Assembly (NCBI GenBank): GCA_034429745.1
Contig: DAOUFY010000014.1
Span: 1 to 64,000 of the forward strand
Length of the DNA stretch: 64,000 nt
Source of the DNA: JBAXBF01 sp034429745
GTDB lineage: Bacteria; Chloroflexota; Anaerolineae; Anaerolineales; DRKV01
Direction: 5' to 3'
Both the position numbers and the translations under genes were made by a program. Numbering within the stretch: the first letter of the stretch is position 1; each line of letters begins with the position of its first letter. Below the pieces are notes generated by a model, which saw only the letters and a program-made list of their open reading frames with translations, did no database searches and had not been told where the DNA came from. This document shows, piece by piece, positions 35,254 to 45,188 of this stretch.

Positions 35254-36663
35254 CTAGGTAGATACAGTGTTGCGCCCAGCGGCTTTGGCGCGATACATGG
35301 CTTGATCTACGCGATCAAGCAGTGCATCGAGTGTCTTGTCTTGACTTTGAGCTTCGACCACGCCTATGCTGATCGTGATATGCAAACATTGGTCTCTGCA
35401 ATAAAATGGGTAAGTGTCAATTAAGCTTCTCAGACGTTCAGCAGCTTGCAGAGCTTCAGCTAACTCTGTTTGCGGCAGCAGAGCGATAAATTCCTCACCG
35501 CCGTAACGTCCAAGTATATCAATATTACGCATGCTATGCTTGCATAGCTTACCTAATTCTTTTAACACCTCATCACCAATCAGATGTCCCCATTGATCAT
35601 TGAGTTTTTTAAATTTGTCAATGTCAAACATAAAAACGGAAAGAGGAGCGCCATAGCGCAGAAAGCGTTCAAATTCTAGCTGTGCAATCTCCATAAATGC
35701 ACGACGGTTGTATAAGCCGCTGAGGTCATCGGTAGTGGCTAATCGCTGAACCTCAGTAAGCAGTCTTGCATTTTCCATAGTTGCAGAGGCTTGCACCGCA
35801 AACATCTCGGCGATATATAGTTCCTGAAACTCAAACGGTTTTGTGCCATCGGTTAAAATACACATAACACCCAGCAATTGGCTGCTGCTCATTAATGGCA
35901 TGCTTATGATAGTCATATTGGATGCTGAGGGATTGTCTGCAAGGAGACCTTCTGCGGTTAAGCTAGCACCTTCTAGAATGATAGTTTCTTTTTTTTGGGC
36001 AGCTGTTCCAAGCGGACCTTCCCCAAGCTGAAGAGTCTTGCCAATTTTGTATCTGCCGCTGGGCACACTCAACGCGATTGTTAAGTTACTATCCTGAAGT
36101 TCGTAGCGCGCGGCTAACCCGCTTTCGGCATGAAAGATTTCAATCAGGTGCTGGAGCGTAGTTTCCATAATTCTAGAGCACTTGAGTTCGCGGTTGATCT
36201 CCAAGCTCATTTGATATAGCGATTGCATTAAATCTAACAATTTTTCTAACCGCAAATTTTTCTCCGCTAGCTGACGTTGATAGTGAAAGATGTTGAGATG
36301 GGTGTTGATCCGCGCCAGCAATTCCAGTTTTTGCACCGGCTTGGTGATGTAGTCTGTGGCTCCAACTTCAAAACCGCGCACAATGTGGTGCGGCTGATCC
36401 ATTACAGTAACAAATATTAAAGGGATAGAGCTTGTTTGCTTGTTTTCCTTCAGCAAACGGCAGGCTTCGAATCCATCTATTTCCTGCATGTGCACATCCA
36501 TCAAAATGAGATCGGGTTGAAGCGTAGGAATTTCATCCAAAGCTTTACGGACTGATTGGAATGAACACACGATATGCCCGGCTTGCTGCAATAGCTGTTC
36601 GAGCACTCTAAGAGTCAATGCGTCGTCATCTACAATGCAAATTTTTGCTTTACTGATGTTCAT
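35254..36663 (-). CDS. Response regulator with GAF and GGDEF domains (diguanylate cyclase)
   Basis: 469 aa. The receiver domain (about 5-125) has acidic residues VDDD and phospho-acceptor Asp56 (LILMDVHM). A coiled linker precedes a GAF domain (about 145-290). The GGDEF domain begins near residue 305 and has an intact active site, GGEEF at 388-392, so it should make c-di-GMP. An RxxD inhibitory site (RNID) lies five residues before GGEEF, suggesting product inhibition. Phosphorylation by one of the histidine kinases encoded further along is plausible but unproven. It is transcribed away from the tandem repeat block at 36717-37098, which lies just upstream of its start. Confidence 0.93.
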   Translation of the reverse strand: MNISKAKICIVDDDALTLRVLEQLLQQAGHIVCSFQSVRKALDEIPTLQPDLILMDVHMQEIDGFEACRLLKENKQTSSIPLIFVTVMDQPHHIVRGFEVGATDYITKPVQKLELLARINTHLNIFHYQRQLAEKNLRLEKLLDLMQSLYQMSLEINRELKCSRIMETTLQHLIEIFHAESGLAARYELQDSNLTIALSVPSGRYKIGKTLQLGEGPLGTAAQKKETIILEGASLTAEGLLADNPSASNMTIISMPLMSSSQLLGVMCILTDGTKPFEFQELYIAEMFAVQASATMENARLLTEVQRLATTDDLSGLYNRRAFMEIAQLEFERFLRYGAPLSVFMFDIDKFKKLNDQWGHLIGDEVLKELGKLCKHSMRNIDILGRYGGEEFIALLPQTELAEALQAAERLRSLIDTYPFYCRDQCLHITISIGVVEAQSQDKTLDALLDRVDQAMYRAKAAGRNTVST

Positions 36664-36716
36664 CCTTTATGTGATTATAACACAGCTCTATGTCTTTGAG
36701 TTATGTTGGAAGAATT

Positions 36717-37098
36717 TCCCTCATCCCCGGCCCTTCCCCCAAGATGGGGGAAGGGAGGAATATCTCTACTGTTCTGCTTGAGGAGATGGGTCAGAGGTGA
36801 GGCAAATCTCTCTGCCCTGATCATCGGCGCTTCTCACAAGATGGGGAAGGGAAGCAATATTTCTACTGTTCTGCTTGAGGAGATGGGTCAGGGGTGAGGT
36901 AAATCTCTTTGCCCTTATCATCGGCGCTTCCCTAAAGTTGGGGGAAGGGAGCTATATCGTTTCCTTTGTTCAAGGAGAGGAGTCATAGGTGAGGTAAATT
37001 CTTTTGCACTCGTCCCGGCACTTCCCTCAAGATGGGGGATGGGGGCTATATCCCCTCTCATTTAAAAGGAGAGGGGTCAGGGGTGAGGTAAAACCCTC
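36717..37098 (+). repeat. Four tandem ~96-bp palindrome-rich repeats
   Basis: Units at 36717-36813, 36814-36910, 36911-37005 and 37006-37098 (97, 97, 95 and about 93 bp). Each begins near a CTTCCCcaAAGATGGGGGAAGG-like hairpin, contains a second inverted repeat (best seen in unit 4 as CCTCTCatttaaaaGGAGAGG) and closes with GGGTCAgGGGTGAGGTAAAnC. Units 1 and 2 are the most alike. The block fills the space between the start of the diguanylate cyclase gene and the end of the M20 gene. The open frames inside it are repeat artefacts, so I call no gene here. It resembles dispersed GGGTGAGG-type repeats known from Chloroflexota and cyanobacteria; this comparison is from memory. Confidence 0.85.
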
Positions 37099-37099
37099 G

Positions 37100-38518
37100 T
37101 TATACCGGCGGTTGAATGTGAGGCGGCAATGGGGCAGGAGGGGTATGTTGTTGGCGGGCGGCTTCAAATTCGTCCCGAACCTGAGCCAGCAAATGGGGCT
37201 GAGTAAGCAGATCAAAGCCGCTTAATGCCATAATTTTGGCTGCATGCAGCATGCCTTTATGACCAATTGAAGTACCGACTGCTGCAACGACACCCCAAGT
37301 ATGCCAAGCCACATGGGTAGGAAAGCAGGCTGTCATCAGCAGGCTTAAGGGGGCTTTCCAACTTAGATCGCCAACATCGGTGGAGAAGGTATATACAATC
37401 CCTTCATCAAAAGAGGGATAATTGTCAGCTGCTAGCGAGGATTTCTCCAGTATGGAAAGCGGAATGTGAAAACTATCCGCAATTCCTTGGGCTGCATTGG
37501 GGGGATAGGCGCGATTGATTTGCTCGGCAAAGGCGTATTCTTCAGCAGTAAAGGGAATGCTGCCAATGAGCTGCATGTTGGCATATTGAATGTCAGCGAG
37601 GGTTTTGTTGTTCAGCAAGTTTGCCATTACGCCATTGAGCGTAACGTTCATGCTGGTTTCGGTCATCAGGGCTGCACCTTGAGCGATTTTTTCTACCCGC
37701 TGAAATAGATTTTGCATGGTTTCGGGTAAATGGGCGCGCAAAAAGTACCAGACTTCGGCTTCTGCCGGCACAATATTCGGAGCATCACCGCCTTTGGTAA
37801 TTACATAGTGAATGCGCACATCAGGTGGGACATGCTCGCGCAGATAATTAACCCCAACATTCATTAGTTCTACTGCGTCCAAGGCTGAGCGGCCCAAATG
37901 CGGGGTTGCGCCGGCGTGGGCAGAAGTACCCTGAAAGCGGAAGGTTACATCCATGTAGCCAACAATACTCCCCTTGCAGGCAAAATTCACTGATAAGGGG
38001 TGAAAGTTGAAGGCAGCGTCCAAATCATCGAAGGCCCCGGCGCGGGCGATGAAAGATTTGCCACTGCCAGTTTCTTCCGCCGGGCAGCCGTAATAACGAA
38101 CACAGCCGGCATAATGGTTTTCCTCAAGCCAAGTTTTTAAGGCGCAAGCTGCGGCCATTGCTCCAACGCCAAGCAGGTTGTGACCGCAGCCGTGTCCAGG
38201 TGCACCTTCTTGCAGTGGTCCAGGATATGGCAAGGCCTTTTGTGAAAGGTTTGCCAGTGCATCATACTCACCAGCGAAGCCAAGAATGGGTTTGCCACTT
38301 CCCCATTCTGCACAAAAGGCGGTTTTTAAGCCGCCAATTCCCCAAGTAATGTGAAACCCCTCTTCGGCTAAGAAATCTGCCTGAAGTTTGGAAGAATAAT
38401 ATTCTTGATAAGACAATTCTGGGTTTGCCCAAATCTTATCCGAAAGTTGAGTAAAGCGCATTGCATTACGCTCGATCCAATGGCAAAGGGCTTGCTTGAT
38501 CTGGGTGCTTCTATCCAT
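37100..38518 (-). CDS. M20 family amidohydrolase (AbgB-like)
   Basis: 472 aa metal-dependent amidohydrolase of the M20D group, closest in style to p-aminobenzoyl-glutamate hydrolase subunit B. Metal-site motifs are visible in GAPGHGCGHNLLGVGAMAAA and CPAEETGSGKSFI, and a His ligand in FQGTSAHAGATPHLGRSALDA. The C-terminus repeats the metal site with HVAWHTWGVVAAVGTSIGHKG. The final 20 residues are a Pro-rich tail (HTPPAPLPPHIQPPV) coded right beside the repeat block, so the end may have been altered by repeat insertion. Substrate unknown: folate catabolites, N-acyl amino acids or dipeptides are candidates. Confidence 0.88.
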   Translation of the reverse strand: MDRSTQIKQALCHWIERNAMRFTQLSDKIWANPELSYQEYYSSKLQADFLAEEGFHITWGIGGLKTAFCAEWGSGKPILGFAGEYDALANLSQKALPYPGPLQEGAPGHGCGHNLLGVGAMAAACALKTWLEENHYAGCVRYYGCPAEETGSGKSFIARAGAFDDLDAAFNFHPLSVNFACKGSIVGYMDVTFRFQGTSAHAGATPHLGRSALDAVELMNVGVNYLREHVPPDVRIHYVITKGGDAPNIVPAEAEVWYFLRAHLPETMQNLFQRVEKIAQGAALMTETSMNVTLNGVMANLLNNKTLADIQYANMQLIGSIPFTAEEYAFAEQINRAYPPNAAQGIADSFHIPLSILEKSSLAADNYPSFDEGIVYTFSTDVGDLSWKAPLSLLMTACFPTHVAWHTWGVVAAVGTSIGHKGMLHAAKIMALSGFDLLTQPHLLAQVRDEFEAARQQHTPPAPLPPHIQPPV

Positions 38519-38560
38519 ATCTAAAAACCACTGTTCCTACGAGTAAATTACCCCTTTATT

Positions 38561-40582
38561 TTACGCTAATTTGAACTGGGCGACAATATGGTTTAAGTTT
38601 TCGGCTAATTCCGCAAGAGTCCGAGCTGAGGCGGAAACTTCTTCTACCTGAGCGCTCATTTCTTCGGTGGCAGCGGAGACTTCTTCGGCAGCTGCGCTGT
38701 TTTCTTCACTTACACTGGCGACACTTTCAATGGATTGTGTTACCTCTTTAGAGCCGGCTGCCATTTGTTCTGCCGAAGCTGTGCTTTCTTCTACCACAGC
38801 GGATACGGTATCTATTGCCGTAGAAAGTTCGCCGGAAGCAGCGCTCATCTCTTCAGCGGCGGCAGCAGCTTGTTCAGCGCGTTGAGCAAGCGCCTCAGCT
38901 TTTGAAAGAATATTTTTCAGTGATTCTCCAGCTATATCGGCAGCTTCGACTCCTTGGATGATTTCTTGCTCGCTTTCTGCAGTAGCTCCTGTAGATTCAG
39001 CGATGGACTTTTGCACCTCTTTGATAAGATTACCGATTTCCTTTGTTGCGGCGGAGGCGCGTTCAGCGAGGCGGCGCACTTCATCTGCCACTACCGCAAA
39101 GCCTTTGCCATGCTCGCCGGCGCGGGCGGCCTCAATGGCGGCATTGAGGGCAAGCAAATTGGTTTGGGCTGCTACATCTTCAATGGTCAAGACGATGTTG
39201 CCAATTTCCTCTGAACGCGAGCCCATTTCTCTGACCTTATCGGCAGCAATGCTTACTTTTTCCTTAACACGCTGCATACCTTGGATGATAACATCAACCG
39301 CTTTGGCCCCTTCCATAGCTGCTTGAGAAGCTTCATAAGCATCCTTTGAAATTGCTTGAGCATTATTAGTTACTTGCTCAATGGCTTTAACCAGTTGGGC
39401 ATTGATCTGTGATGCAGAGGCAACTGCCTGAGCTTGTTCCTGCGCACCGCGCGCTACACCATCAATTGCCCGCGACATTTCCTCTAAAGCATGAGCAGTG
39501 TGAGTTACCGATTCGGTTTGTTGCTGGGCGCCTTTAGCCACTTGCTGCACCGTTGTAACGATTTGAGTTGTGGCGCTGCCGGCTTGGCTGGCAGCGGAAG
39601 CAAGCTGAGTAGAAGCAGTTCCTACATGTTGAGTTGCTTCAGCTATTCTAATCACCAATTCTCGCACGCGATGCAACATTGAAGATAAGGCAATGCTCAG
39701 GACATCTTTTTCGCTTTTTGGAGTTATGGTTGTGGTTAAGTCATACTTTGCAATTTTGTCAGCAGCATCTGCTAGTTCTTGCAAATAGTTAACCAACCGA
39801 TCAAAAGCTTTACCTACTTCGCCTAATTCATCTTTACGCAGCCTGACAATATCTTTTGTCTTATTATCCAGGTCTTTTTGAAGATCACCTACTGCAAGAC
39901 CTTCTGCTGCTTTGACTATGATAGACAATGGCACAGTAATGTTGTTGGCAAGAACCCACCCAATGATAATACAGAGCAACACTGCCAGAGCGCTGATAAT
40001 GATAAACAACCGAACAGCGTTATTATAACTTTGGGTGGATTGAGTGTTCAGCTCGTGAGCTAAATTTCGGTTAAGCTCAACAAGCTCATCAATGGCGTTA
40101 CCAACGGCTTGCCTTGAATTTGCGGTTTTCCCGCCGGTGTCCAAACTCTTTTTAGCTGTTGTTTCATCTCCGCTGTCAACGAATTGTAAGGTTTCCTGCA
40201 GGTTTTGCTTGTAGGCAGTGTAAGCGTTTTCAAATTTTGCCAAATATTCCTCTCCTTCTGCCGTGAGTTTGGTTTGTTTATAGAGGGCAAGTTGCTGCTC
40301 AATAATTTGCAGTTCACTGTTGATGTCTTTTTCAATGCCATCACGCTGATTTGGAAAAATCAGATACTTAAAGGCATCTCCTCTGATCTTGTATAGATTT
40401 TCATTTACACTATTGAGGTAAACAATGGGTATTAATCTATCATTATATGTTATATCCAGGTTTTTTTGCGTGGTTGTTAAATTCTGATAGCTAACAAATG
40501 CAATGATTATTAGTAGCAATACGGAAATGCCAAAACCGAGCAAGAGTTTGTTCAACACTTTAAGATCACTTAACGCTTTCAC
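38561..40582 (-). CDS. Methyl-accepting chemotaxis protein (4-helix sensor type)
   Basis: 673 aa transmembrane chemoreceptor. TM1 is at about residues 13-31 and TM2 at about 190-212, flanking a helical outer domain of about 155 residues like 4HB_MCP. A HAMP region follows (about 213-285), then a long coiled-coil signalling domain with the conserved hairpin tip [51 protein letters not shown] (read in parts). No C-terminal CheR-docking pentapeptide is present. The start is GTG at 40582, with GGAGG six bases before it. A 14-codon reading frame with its own identical ribosome site overlaps this start. No cheA or cheW gene is in the window, so its partner kinase is elsewhere. Confidence 0.93.
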   Translation of the reverse strand: MKALSDLKVLNKLLLGFGISVLLLIIIAFVSYQNLTTTQKNLDITYNDRLIPIVYLNSVNENLYKIRGDAFKYLIFPNQRDGIEKDINSELQIIEQQLALYKQTKLTAEGEEYLAKFENAYTAYKQNLQETLQFVDSGDETTAKKSLDTGGKTANSRQAVGNAIDELVELNRNLAHELNTQSTQSYNNAVRLFIIISALAVLLCIIIGWVLANNITVPLSIIVKAAEGLAVGDLQKDLDNKTKDIVRLRKDELGEVGKAFDRLVNYLQELADAADKIAKYDLTTTITPKSEKDVLSIALSSMLHRVRELVIRIAEATQHVGTASTQLASAASQAGSATTQIVTTVQQVAKGAQQQTESVTHTAHALEEMSRAIDGVARGAQEQAQAVASASQINAQLVKAIEQVTNNAQAISKDAYEASQAAMEGAKAVDVIIQGMQRVKEKVSIAADKVREMGSRSEEIGNIVLTIEDVAAQTNLLALNAAIEAARAGEHGKGFAVVADEVRRLAERASAATKEIGNLIKEVQKSIAESTGATAESEQEIIQGVEAADIAGESLKNILSKAEALAQRAEQAAAAAEEMSAASGELSTAIDTVSAVVEESTASAEQMAAGSKEVTQSIESVASVSEENSAAAEEVSAATEEMSAQVEEVSASARTLAELAENLNHIVAQFKLA

Positions 40583-40610
40583 AATTTACCTCCTCTCTTA
40601 ATGCTTTCAT
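40566..40610 (-). CDS. 14-codon leader frame overlapping chemoreceptor start
   Basis: On the minus strand, GGAGG-6 bases-ATG (40610) opens a frame [14 protein letters not shown] that stops at 40566, 14 bases inside the chemoreceptor gene in another frame. The arrangement GGAGG-6-ATGAAAGCATTAAGA is an imperfect copy of the receptor's own GGAGG-6-GTGAAAGCGTTAAGT, shifted by 28 bases (21 of 26 positions equal by eye). Because 28 is not a multiple of three, the copy is out of frame. It arose either as a duplication of the start site or as a selected coupling peptide. Whether it is translated is unknown. Confidence 0.5.
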   Translation of the reverse strand: MKALREEVNCESVK

Positions 40611-40986
40611 AATATTCCTCCTGTTGAAATAATGAAACCTTGACTTTGCTTTTCAGTGGCATTGGATTTCAAATTTATAACCAATTAACAATGCCACCAT
40701 GTCCATAACTATCATATCATAAAAAACTAAAAAATATCAATGAAATATGTCATTTCCGAGTGAATAGTAACTTGCACAACCTGGCTTGCTCTTTAAGTCT
40801 TGTAAATTAAAAAAGAGCGATAAACGATTGTGGCGCGGCATTCAATCGATTCTGGAAATAGCAGACAAGACAAACAGATGTTTTCATGTTCGAAAGACTA
40901 GAATTTCTCTTTCATACGTATTATAATTTAGACAGAACGTAAGCCTGGAACATCAATTCGTCTCAGCAATTTTTATAAGGAGTGCA
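40611..40986. other. Divergent intergenic region between two chemoreceptor genes
   Basis: No gene is visible in these 376 bases. Both chemoreceptor genes fire outward from here. On the plus strand TATAAT lies at 40922-40927, 67 bases before the plus-strand receptor, without a good -35 hexamer. On the minus strand I see no clear promoter. The middle is AT-rich. No operator-like palindrome stands out. Confidence 0.5.
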
Positions 40987-40993
40987 ATGATTT

Positions 40994-43663
40994 ATGAATC
41001 CACAGCTATCCCATAAGGTCCATTTTCGGCATTCTTTTCAAGCCTCAGTTTTGCTTTTTACACTGCTTCCATCACTTATCCCTTTGGTAGTGGTGAGCGT
41101 GTTTGCTTATCTGCAGAGTGAAAGAACAGTGAAAGATAATGTTAAAGAGGAGATGGCTGCTCTTTCTTCCATGTATGCTTCCCAACTTGATGGATGGTTG
41201 AACGATCGCTTAACGGAGATTACTGCGATTGCGAATACATCGGTGTATCGGTCTATGCACCCCGGCGCGATCCGTGATGCCATAAAGGGCTATCAATCCG
41301 AACTAGTTCAGTTCCAATCTTTTTTTGTTACAGACAACAAGGGAAAAACCATTGTCTCGGCTGACGGCAAAGAATACCAATTGAGCGACCGCGAGTACTG
41401 GAAAAAAGCAATCAAAGGTGAGGCAAATATTTCGGATCCGATTATATCGCCTTCTACGGGTGAGGTGATCATTATTATCGCTGTACCCATAAGAAGCGAG
41501 CAGGGGACAATTCTTGGTGTGGCTGGCGGCGATATCCACATAAAAAAATTGGAAGAAATCATCCAATACACTCGCAAGGGCAGCAGCGGCGATAGTTTTC
41601 TGGTTAACCAAGAAAAGCAGATGATCACGGCTTCGCGCTTTGAATCGGAATATAAGGAAAAAGGACTTATCAAAGATCACACATCGCTAGAGCTAGTGGT
41701 GGATACGGAAGGAGTGCAGCGCGCTTTAGCAGGGGAAAGCGGTGTGGCACAGTATCGCAATGTGCTGGGACGCGAAGTGTTTGGGGCTTATGCTCCATTG
41801 CATGCCAAGCCATGGGCTTTGCTTATTGAGCAAGATGCAAATGAGGCGTTAGCTTCAGTCTATGCTTTGCGCAATAGCTTAGTGGTCATTTTGGCTGTGG
41901 CAGCGCTGTTGATTGCTTTGATCAGTTTACTGATCTCGCGTTCTCTATCCAAACTGATGTTAAGCATTTCGCAGCGCGCTAGTCAATTGGCAGTGGGGGA
42001 TATTGAAATAACGCCGGCAAATCTAGCTATTCTTAATACCATCAGCAAGCGCAAAGATGAATTAGGCATTATAGGGAAAGCTTTTACCCAACTAGTAGCT
42101 TACTTTAATGAAATGACGAATACTGCTTTGGCTTTAGCTGACCGTAATTTGGCAGTGTTTGTTAGCCCTTACAGCGAAAAGGATGTCTTGGGCAATGCTT
42201 TTGCCAGCATGGTAACACAGCTACAGAAGGTTATCCGTGAGGTAAAGGTAGAAGCTGATAGGCTTGCTGATGCTGCTGAGGAGATGAGTCTTTCTGCAGT
42301 ACAGTCAGAGCAAGCTATTCAACAGATTGCAGCCACCATGCAGCAGATGTCGCTTGGCACACAGCAGCAAAATGAGAGCATTACCCATACTGCCGAGTCG
42401 GTGGAGCATCTTAACCAAGCTATTGAGGGAGTGGCAAAAGGGGCTCAAGAACAAGCTAAAGCAGTGGGCGAAGCGGTGCAAGCTGTTCAGCAGCTTGTTC
42501 AGATTATTCAGGAAATACGCCAAGGGGTTATTCAGCAGCAAACCGCAATCGGCGAGCACAAGGAGATTATGGGCAAGCTTTCTGCGGCTGTTGAGCAAAC
42601 CCGCCAAACAACTGAATCACAAAGCACTTCCTTGCAGGAAGCGGCTGGGCTGTCTCAGAAGACTGCTGAGTTGGGTGAACAGGTTGGTGCTGCAGCTGAG
42701 ATTTTGGAAAACGCGAGCCTCCAATCTGCTCAGGCTGCCCAAGATGGAACTCAGAAAGTACAGCAAACGCTCACCGATATGCAGGACGTACAGCAGGCTA
42801 CCCAACATCTAACGAAGCGAGTTGCGGAACTTGAGGGAAATACGACAAAAATTGGTTCTATCATTCAGGTTATTGAAGATATTGCCGGACAAACCAATTT
42901 GCTAGCCCTCAATGCCGCCATTGAGGCAGCGCGAGCGGGGGAGCATGGGCGCGGCTTTGCGGTAGTGGCAGATGAGGTGCGCAAGCTGGCAGAGAAATCG
43001 GCTGCAGCTACTCAAGAAATAGCTGAAATTCTTACTCATGTTCAGCAAGGGACTGCCTTAGTAACCGAATCAATGCAGTCTGCCGGCGAAAATGTGAACA
43101 AAGCATTGCACACTTCTCAAGAAACCGAGCAAGCTTTTAACCTGATCCTCAACGCTGCTCAAAGCTCCTTACAGCGCGCCCAAGGAATTAGGATGGCAGT
43201 AGAAGAACTGAAAAGCGCCCAGCAGCTGCTGCGCGAAAAGATTGATGGAGTATTGGCAGATGCAGAACACAATCGTCAGGCAGTGGAGCAGATGGCTGGT
43301 TTAAATCAGCAGGCAGTGGAACAAAGCGAGCTTGTCAGCCAAACAGCGGAAGCCAATGCCAAAGCAAGTGAAATAATGGAAAAGGCAAGCGAGGTGGTGG
43401 TTGCTCAATTGGATAGCATTTCGGCGATTGTAGAACAGAATACTGCTGCCACCGAAGAGATGTCTGCCAGCGCGAATGAATTGCGACAAGCAATTGAAAA
43501 CATCTCCAGCGTAAGTGAGGAAAATTCGGCTTCTATTGAGGAGGTAAGTGCTTCAGCCGGCGAAACAGCTTCGTATGTCCAGCAGGTCAGCCATATTGCC
43601 AAAGAACTTGCTAAAATGGCTGCCGCACTGCAGGAGCAAACCGATCAGTTTAAGCTGGAATAA
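40994..43663 (+). CDS. Methyl-accepting chemotaxis protein with dCache sensor
   Basis: 889 aa chemoreceptor. TM1 spans about residues 16-40. The outer domain (about 41-285) reads like dCache_1 ([65 protein letters not shown]), a fold that binds amino acids and other small ligands. TM2 lies at about 287-312, followed by HAMP and an unusually long coiled-coil signalling region with the tip [35 protein letters not shown] (read in parts). No CheR-tether motif is present. AAGGAG lies 11 bases before this ATG but only 4 before an out-of-frame ATG at 40987 that opens a 9-codon frame, so start efficiency may be tuned. It is divergent from the other receptor. Confidence 0.93.
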   Translation: MNPQLSHKVHFRHSFQASVLLFTLLPSLIPLVVVSVFAYLQSERTVKDNVKEEMAALSSMYASQLDGWLNDRLTEITAIANTSVYRSMHPGAIRDAIKGYQSELVQFQSFFVTDNKGKTIVSADGKEYQLSDREYWKKAIKGEANISDPIISPSTGEVIIIIAVPIRSEQGTILGVAGGDIHIKKLEEIIQYTRKGSSGDSFLVNQEKQMITASRFESEYKEKGLIKDHTSLELVVDTEGVQRALAGESGVAQYRNVLGREVFGAYAPLHAKPWALLIEQDANEALASVYALRNSLVVILAVAALLIALISLLISRSLSKLMLSISQRASQLAVGDIEITPANLAILNTISKRKDELGIIGKAFTQLVAYFNEMTNTALALADRNLAVFVSPYSEKDVLGNAFASMVTQLQKVIREVKVEADRLADAAEEMSLSAVQSEQAIQQIAATMQQMSLGTQQQNESITHTAESVEHLNQAIEGVAKGAQEQAKAVGEAVQAVQQLVQIIQEIRQGVIQQQTAIGEHKEIMGKLSAAVEQTRQTTESQSTSLQEAAGLSQKTAELGEQVGAAAEILENASLQSAQAAQDGTQKVQQTLTDMQDVQQATQHLTKRVAELEGNTTKIGSIIQVIEDIAGQTNLLALNAAIEAARAGEHGRGFAVVADEVRKLAEKSAAATQEIAEILTHVQQGTALVTESMQSAGENVNKALHTSQETEQAFNLILNAAQSSLQRAQGIRMAVEELKSAQQLLREKIDGVLADAEHNRQAVEQMAGLNQQAVEQSELVSQTAEANAKASEIMEKASEVVVAQLDSISAIVEQNTAATEEMSASANELRQAIENISSVSEENSASIEEVSASAGETASYVQQVSHIAKELAKMAAALQEQTDQFKLE

Positions 43664-43675
43664 GAAAAAGGGAAC

Positions 43676-45157
43676 TTAGAAATTGTTTTCCTCAATCAAC
43701 TTGAGAAAAACCTCAACAATTTTAGGGTCAAAGTGCTTGCCGGCTTGAGAGCGGATGTATTCTTTGGCATCTGTTTTTGTCCAAGCTGGGCTGTAGGGGC
43801 GATCTGAGATCAGCGCGTCCCAAACGTCAACTACAGCAAAAATGCGGGCAGCTAAGGGAATTTCTTCCCCTTTCAAACCGCGCGGGTAGCCGCTGCCATC
43901 CCAGCGTTCATGATGAGCATAGGGAATATCTAGGGCCGGAGCCAAGTATTGAATGGGTGCAAGCAGTTGATATGCATAAATAGGGTGCTGACGCATGATA
44001 TTCCATTCGTCATCAGTGAGTTTTCCGGGCTTCAGCAGAATATGGTCTGGGATGCCCATCTTGCCAATGTCATGCAGCAGCGCACCGCGCCGGATGTGCA
44101 CCAGCTCTTCATCGCTGAGCCCTAAAGCTTTGGCAAGTCCGAGAGTTAGGCTGACTACCCGCTGGCTATGTCCAGCCGTTTCGCGTTCGCGCATTTCTAA
44201 AGCGCGCGACCATCCTTCCAGTGTAGAATCATAAGCCAATGAGAGTTCGAGGTTAGCTTGGCGAACGCGTTCTTCTGACTTTTTACGCTGGATCAGCAGC
44301 TGGGCTTGGTCGGCAACAAAATTGAGAACAGCCAACTCTTTTTCGCTATAGACTGGTTCATCTTGATAATTTAGGGCGGCGATGACTCCAAGCGGACCGT
44401 TCTCACCCGTTAAGATGGCACCCATCCATTCTTGAGGCAGCGGTGAACGGGGTACAACTTCACCCTCCTCAATCAGCTGTTGAATCTGGTGTTGTTTGAA
44501 CAAGACTGGTTTGCCATTGCGTAGTACATAATCTACCAAGCCTAAACCCATTTCATGTGGTTCCGGAGTACGCAGGTATTGATCTTGAAAATACGGATAC
44601 TCAATGATGTTAAGCTCTAGATCATACAAAGCAATGAAGAAATTATCCGCTACCATCAATTCGCTGATGATAGCATGTAGAAGGCGAAAAAAATCTCCCA
44701 AATCCATGTTAACATTGGCAGCCTTTGAGATGACAAACAGTGCAGATTGCACAGTTTCTGCCCATTGCCGCTGACGCCGAATTTCTGCTTCGCGCAGTTC
44801 GCGCTCTACTGCTGGTACCAAACGCGCCAAATTGTCTTTCATCAGGTAATCGCTGGCGCCGGATTTCATAGCTGCTACGGCAGTTCCCTCGCCAATGGTG
44901 CCGGAGAGGATGATGAAAGGGATATCGAGCCCTTTTTCGCGATAGATTTCTAAGGCGGCTATGCCGTTGAATTTGGGCAAAGAATAATCGGAGAAGATAA
45001 CATCCCACTGCTCGCTTGCTAAGGCTTGCAGCATGCCTTCTTTTGTATCTACAAGAAGATAGTATGGATTGTAGCCGCCCTTTTTCAACTCACGCAGAAG
45101 GAGTTCTGCATCATCTTCATTATCTTCGATGATTAGTGCTTTTAGTGGTTTTTCCAT
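43676..45157 (-). CDS. Response regulator with GAF and HD-GYP domains (c-di-GMP phosphodiesterase)
   Basis: 493 aa. The receiver domain has EDNEDD and acceptor Asp57 (VIFSDYSLP). A GAF domain covers about 150-300. The HD-GYP domain (about 320-490) keeps the metal site: HD at 362-363 (HDIGKMGIPD), AHHERWDGSGYPRG with GYP at 423-425, and VVDVWDALISDRPY. It should hydrolyse c-di-GMP, opposing the diguanylate cyclase at 35254-36663. It starts 31 bp after a Rcp1-type response regulator gene and is probably the last gene of the operon whose promoter lies at 50579-50607, with two response regulators and a giant histidine kinase. Confidence 0.94.
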   Translation of the reverse strand: MEKPLKALIIEDNEDDAELLLRELKKGGYNPYYLLVDTKEGMLQALASEQWDVIFSDYSLPKFNGIAALEIYREKGLDIPFIILSGTIGEGTAVAAMKSGASDYLMKDNLARLVPAVERELREAEIRRQRQWAETVQSALFVISKAANVNMDLGDFFRLLHAIISELMVADNFFIALYDLELNIIEYPYFQDQYLRTPEPHEMGLGLVDYVLRNGKPVLFKQHQIQQLIEEGEVVPRSPLPQEWMGAILTGENGPLGVIAALNYQDEPVYSEKELAVLNFVADQAQLLIQRKKSEERVRQANLELSLAYDSTLEGWSRALEMRERETAGHSQRVVSLTLGLAKALGLSDEELVHIRRGALLHDIGKMGIPDHILLKPGKLTDDEWNIMRQHPIYAYQLLAPIQYLAPALDIPYAHHERWDGSGYPRGLKGEEIPLAARIFAVVDVWDALISDRPYSPAWTKTDAKEYIRSQAGKHFDPKIVEVFLKLIEENNF

Positions 45158-45188
45158 GTTTGTAATATTTTTCTATATTTGCCTATGC

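Noticed and set aside
36703..36897. Open frame of 64 codons inside the repeat block
   Set aside because: It lies wholly in tandem repeat units and its protein merely mirrors the repeat; no ribosome site.
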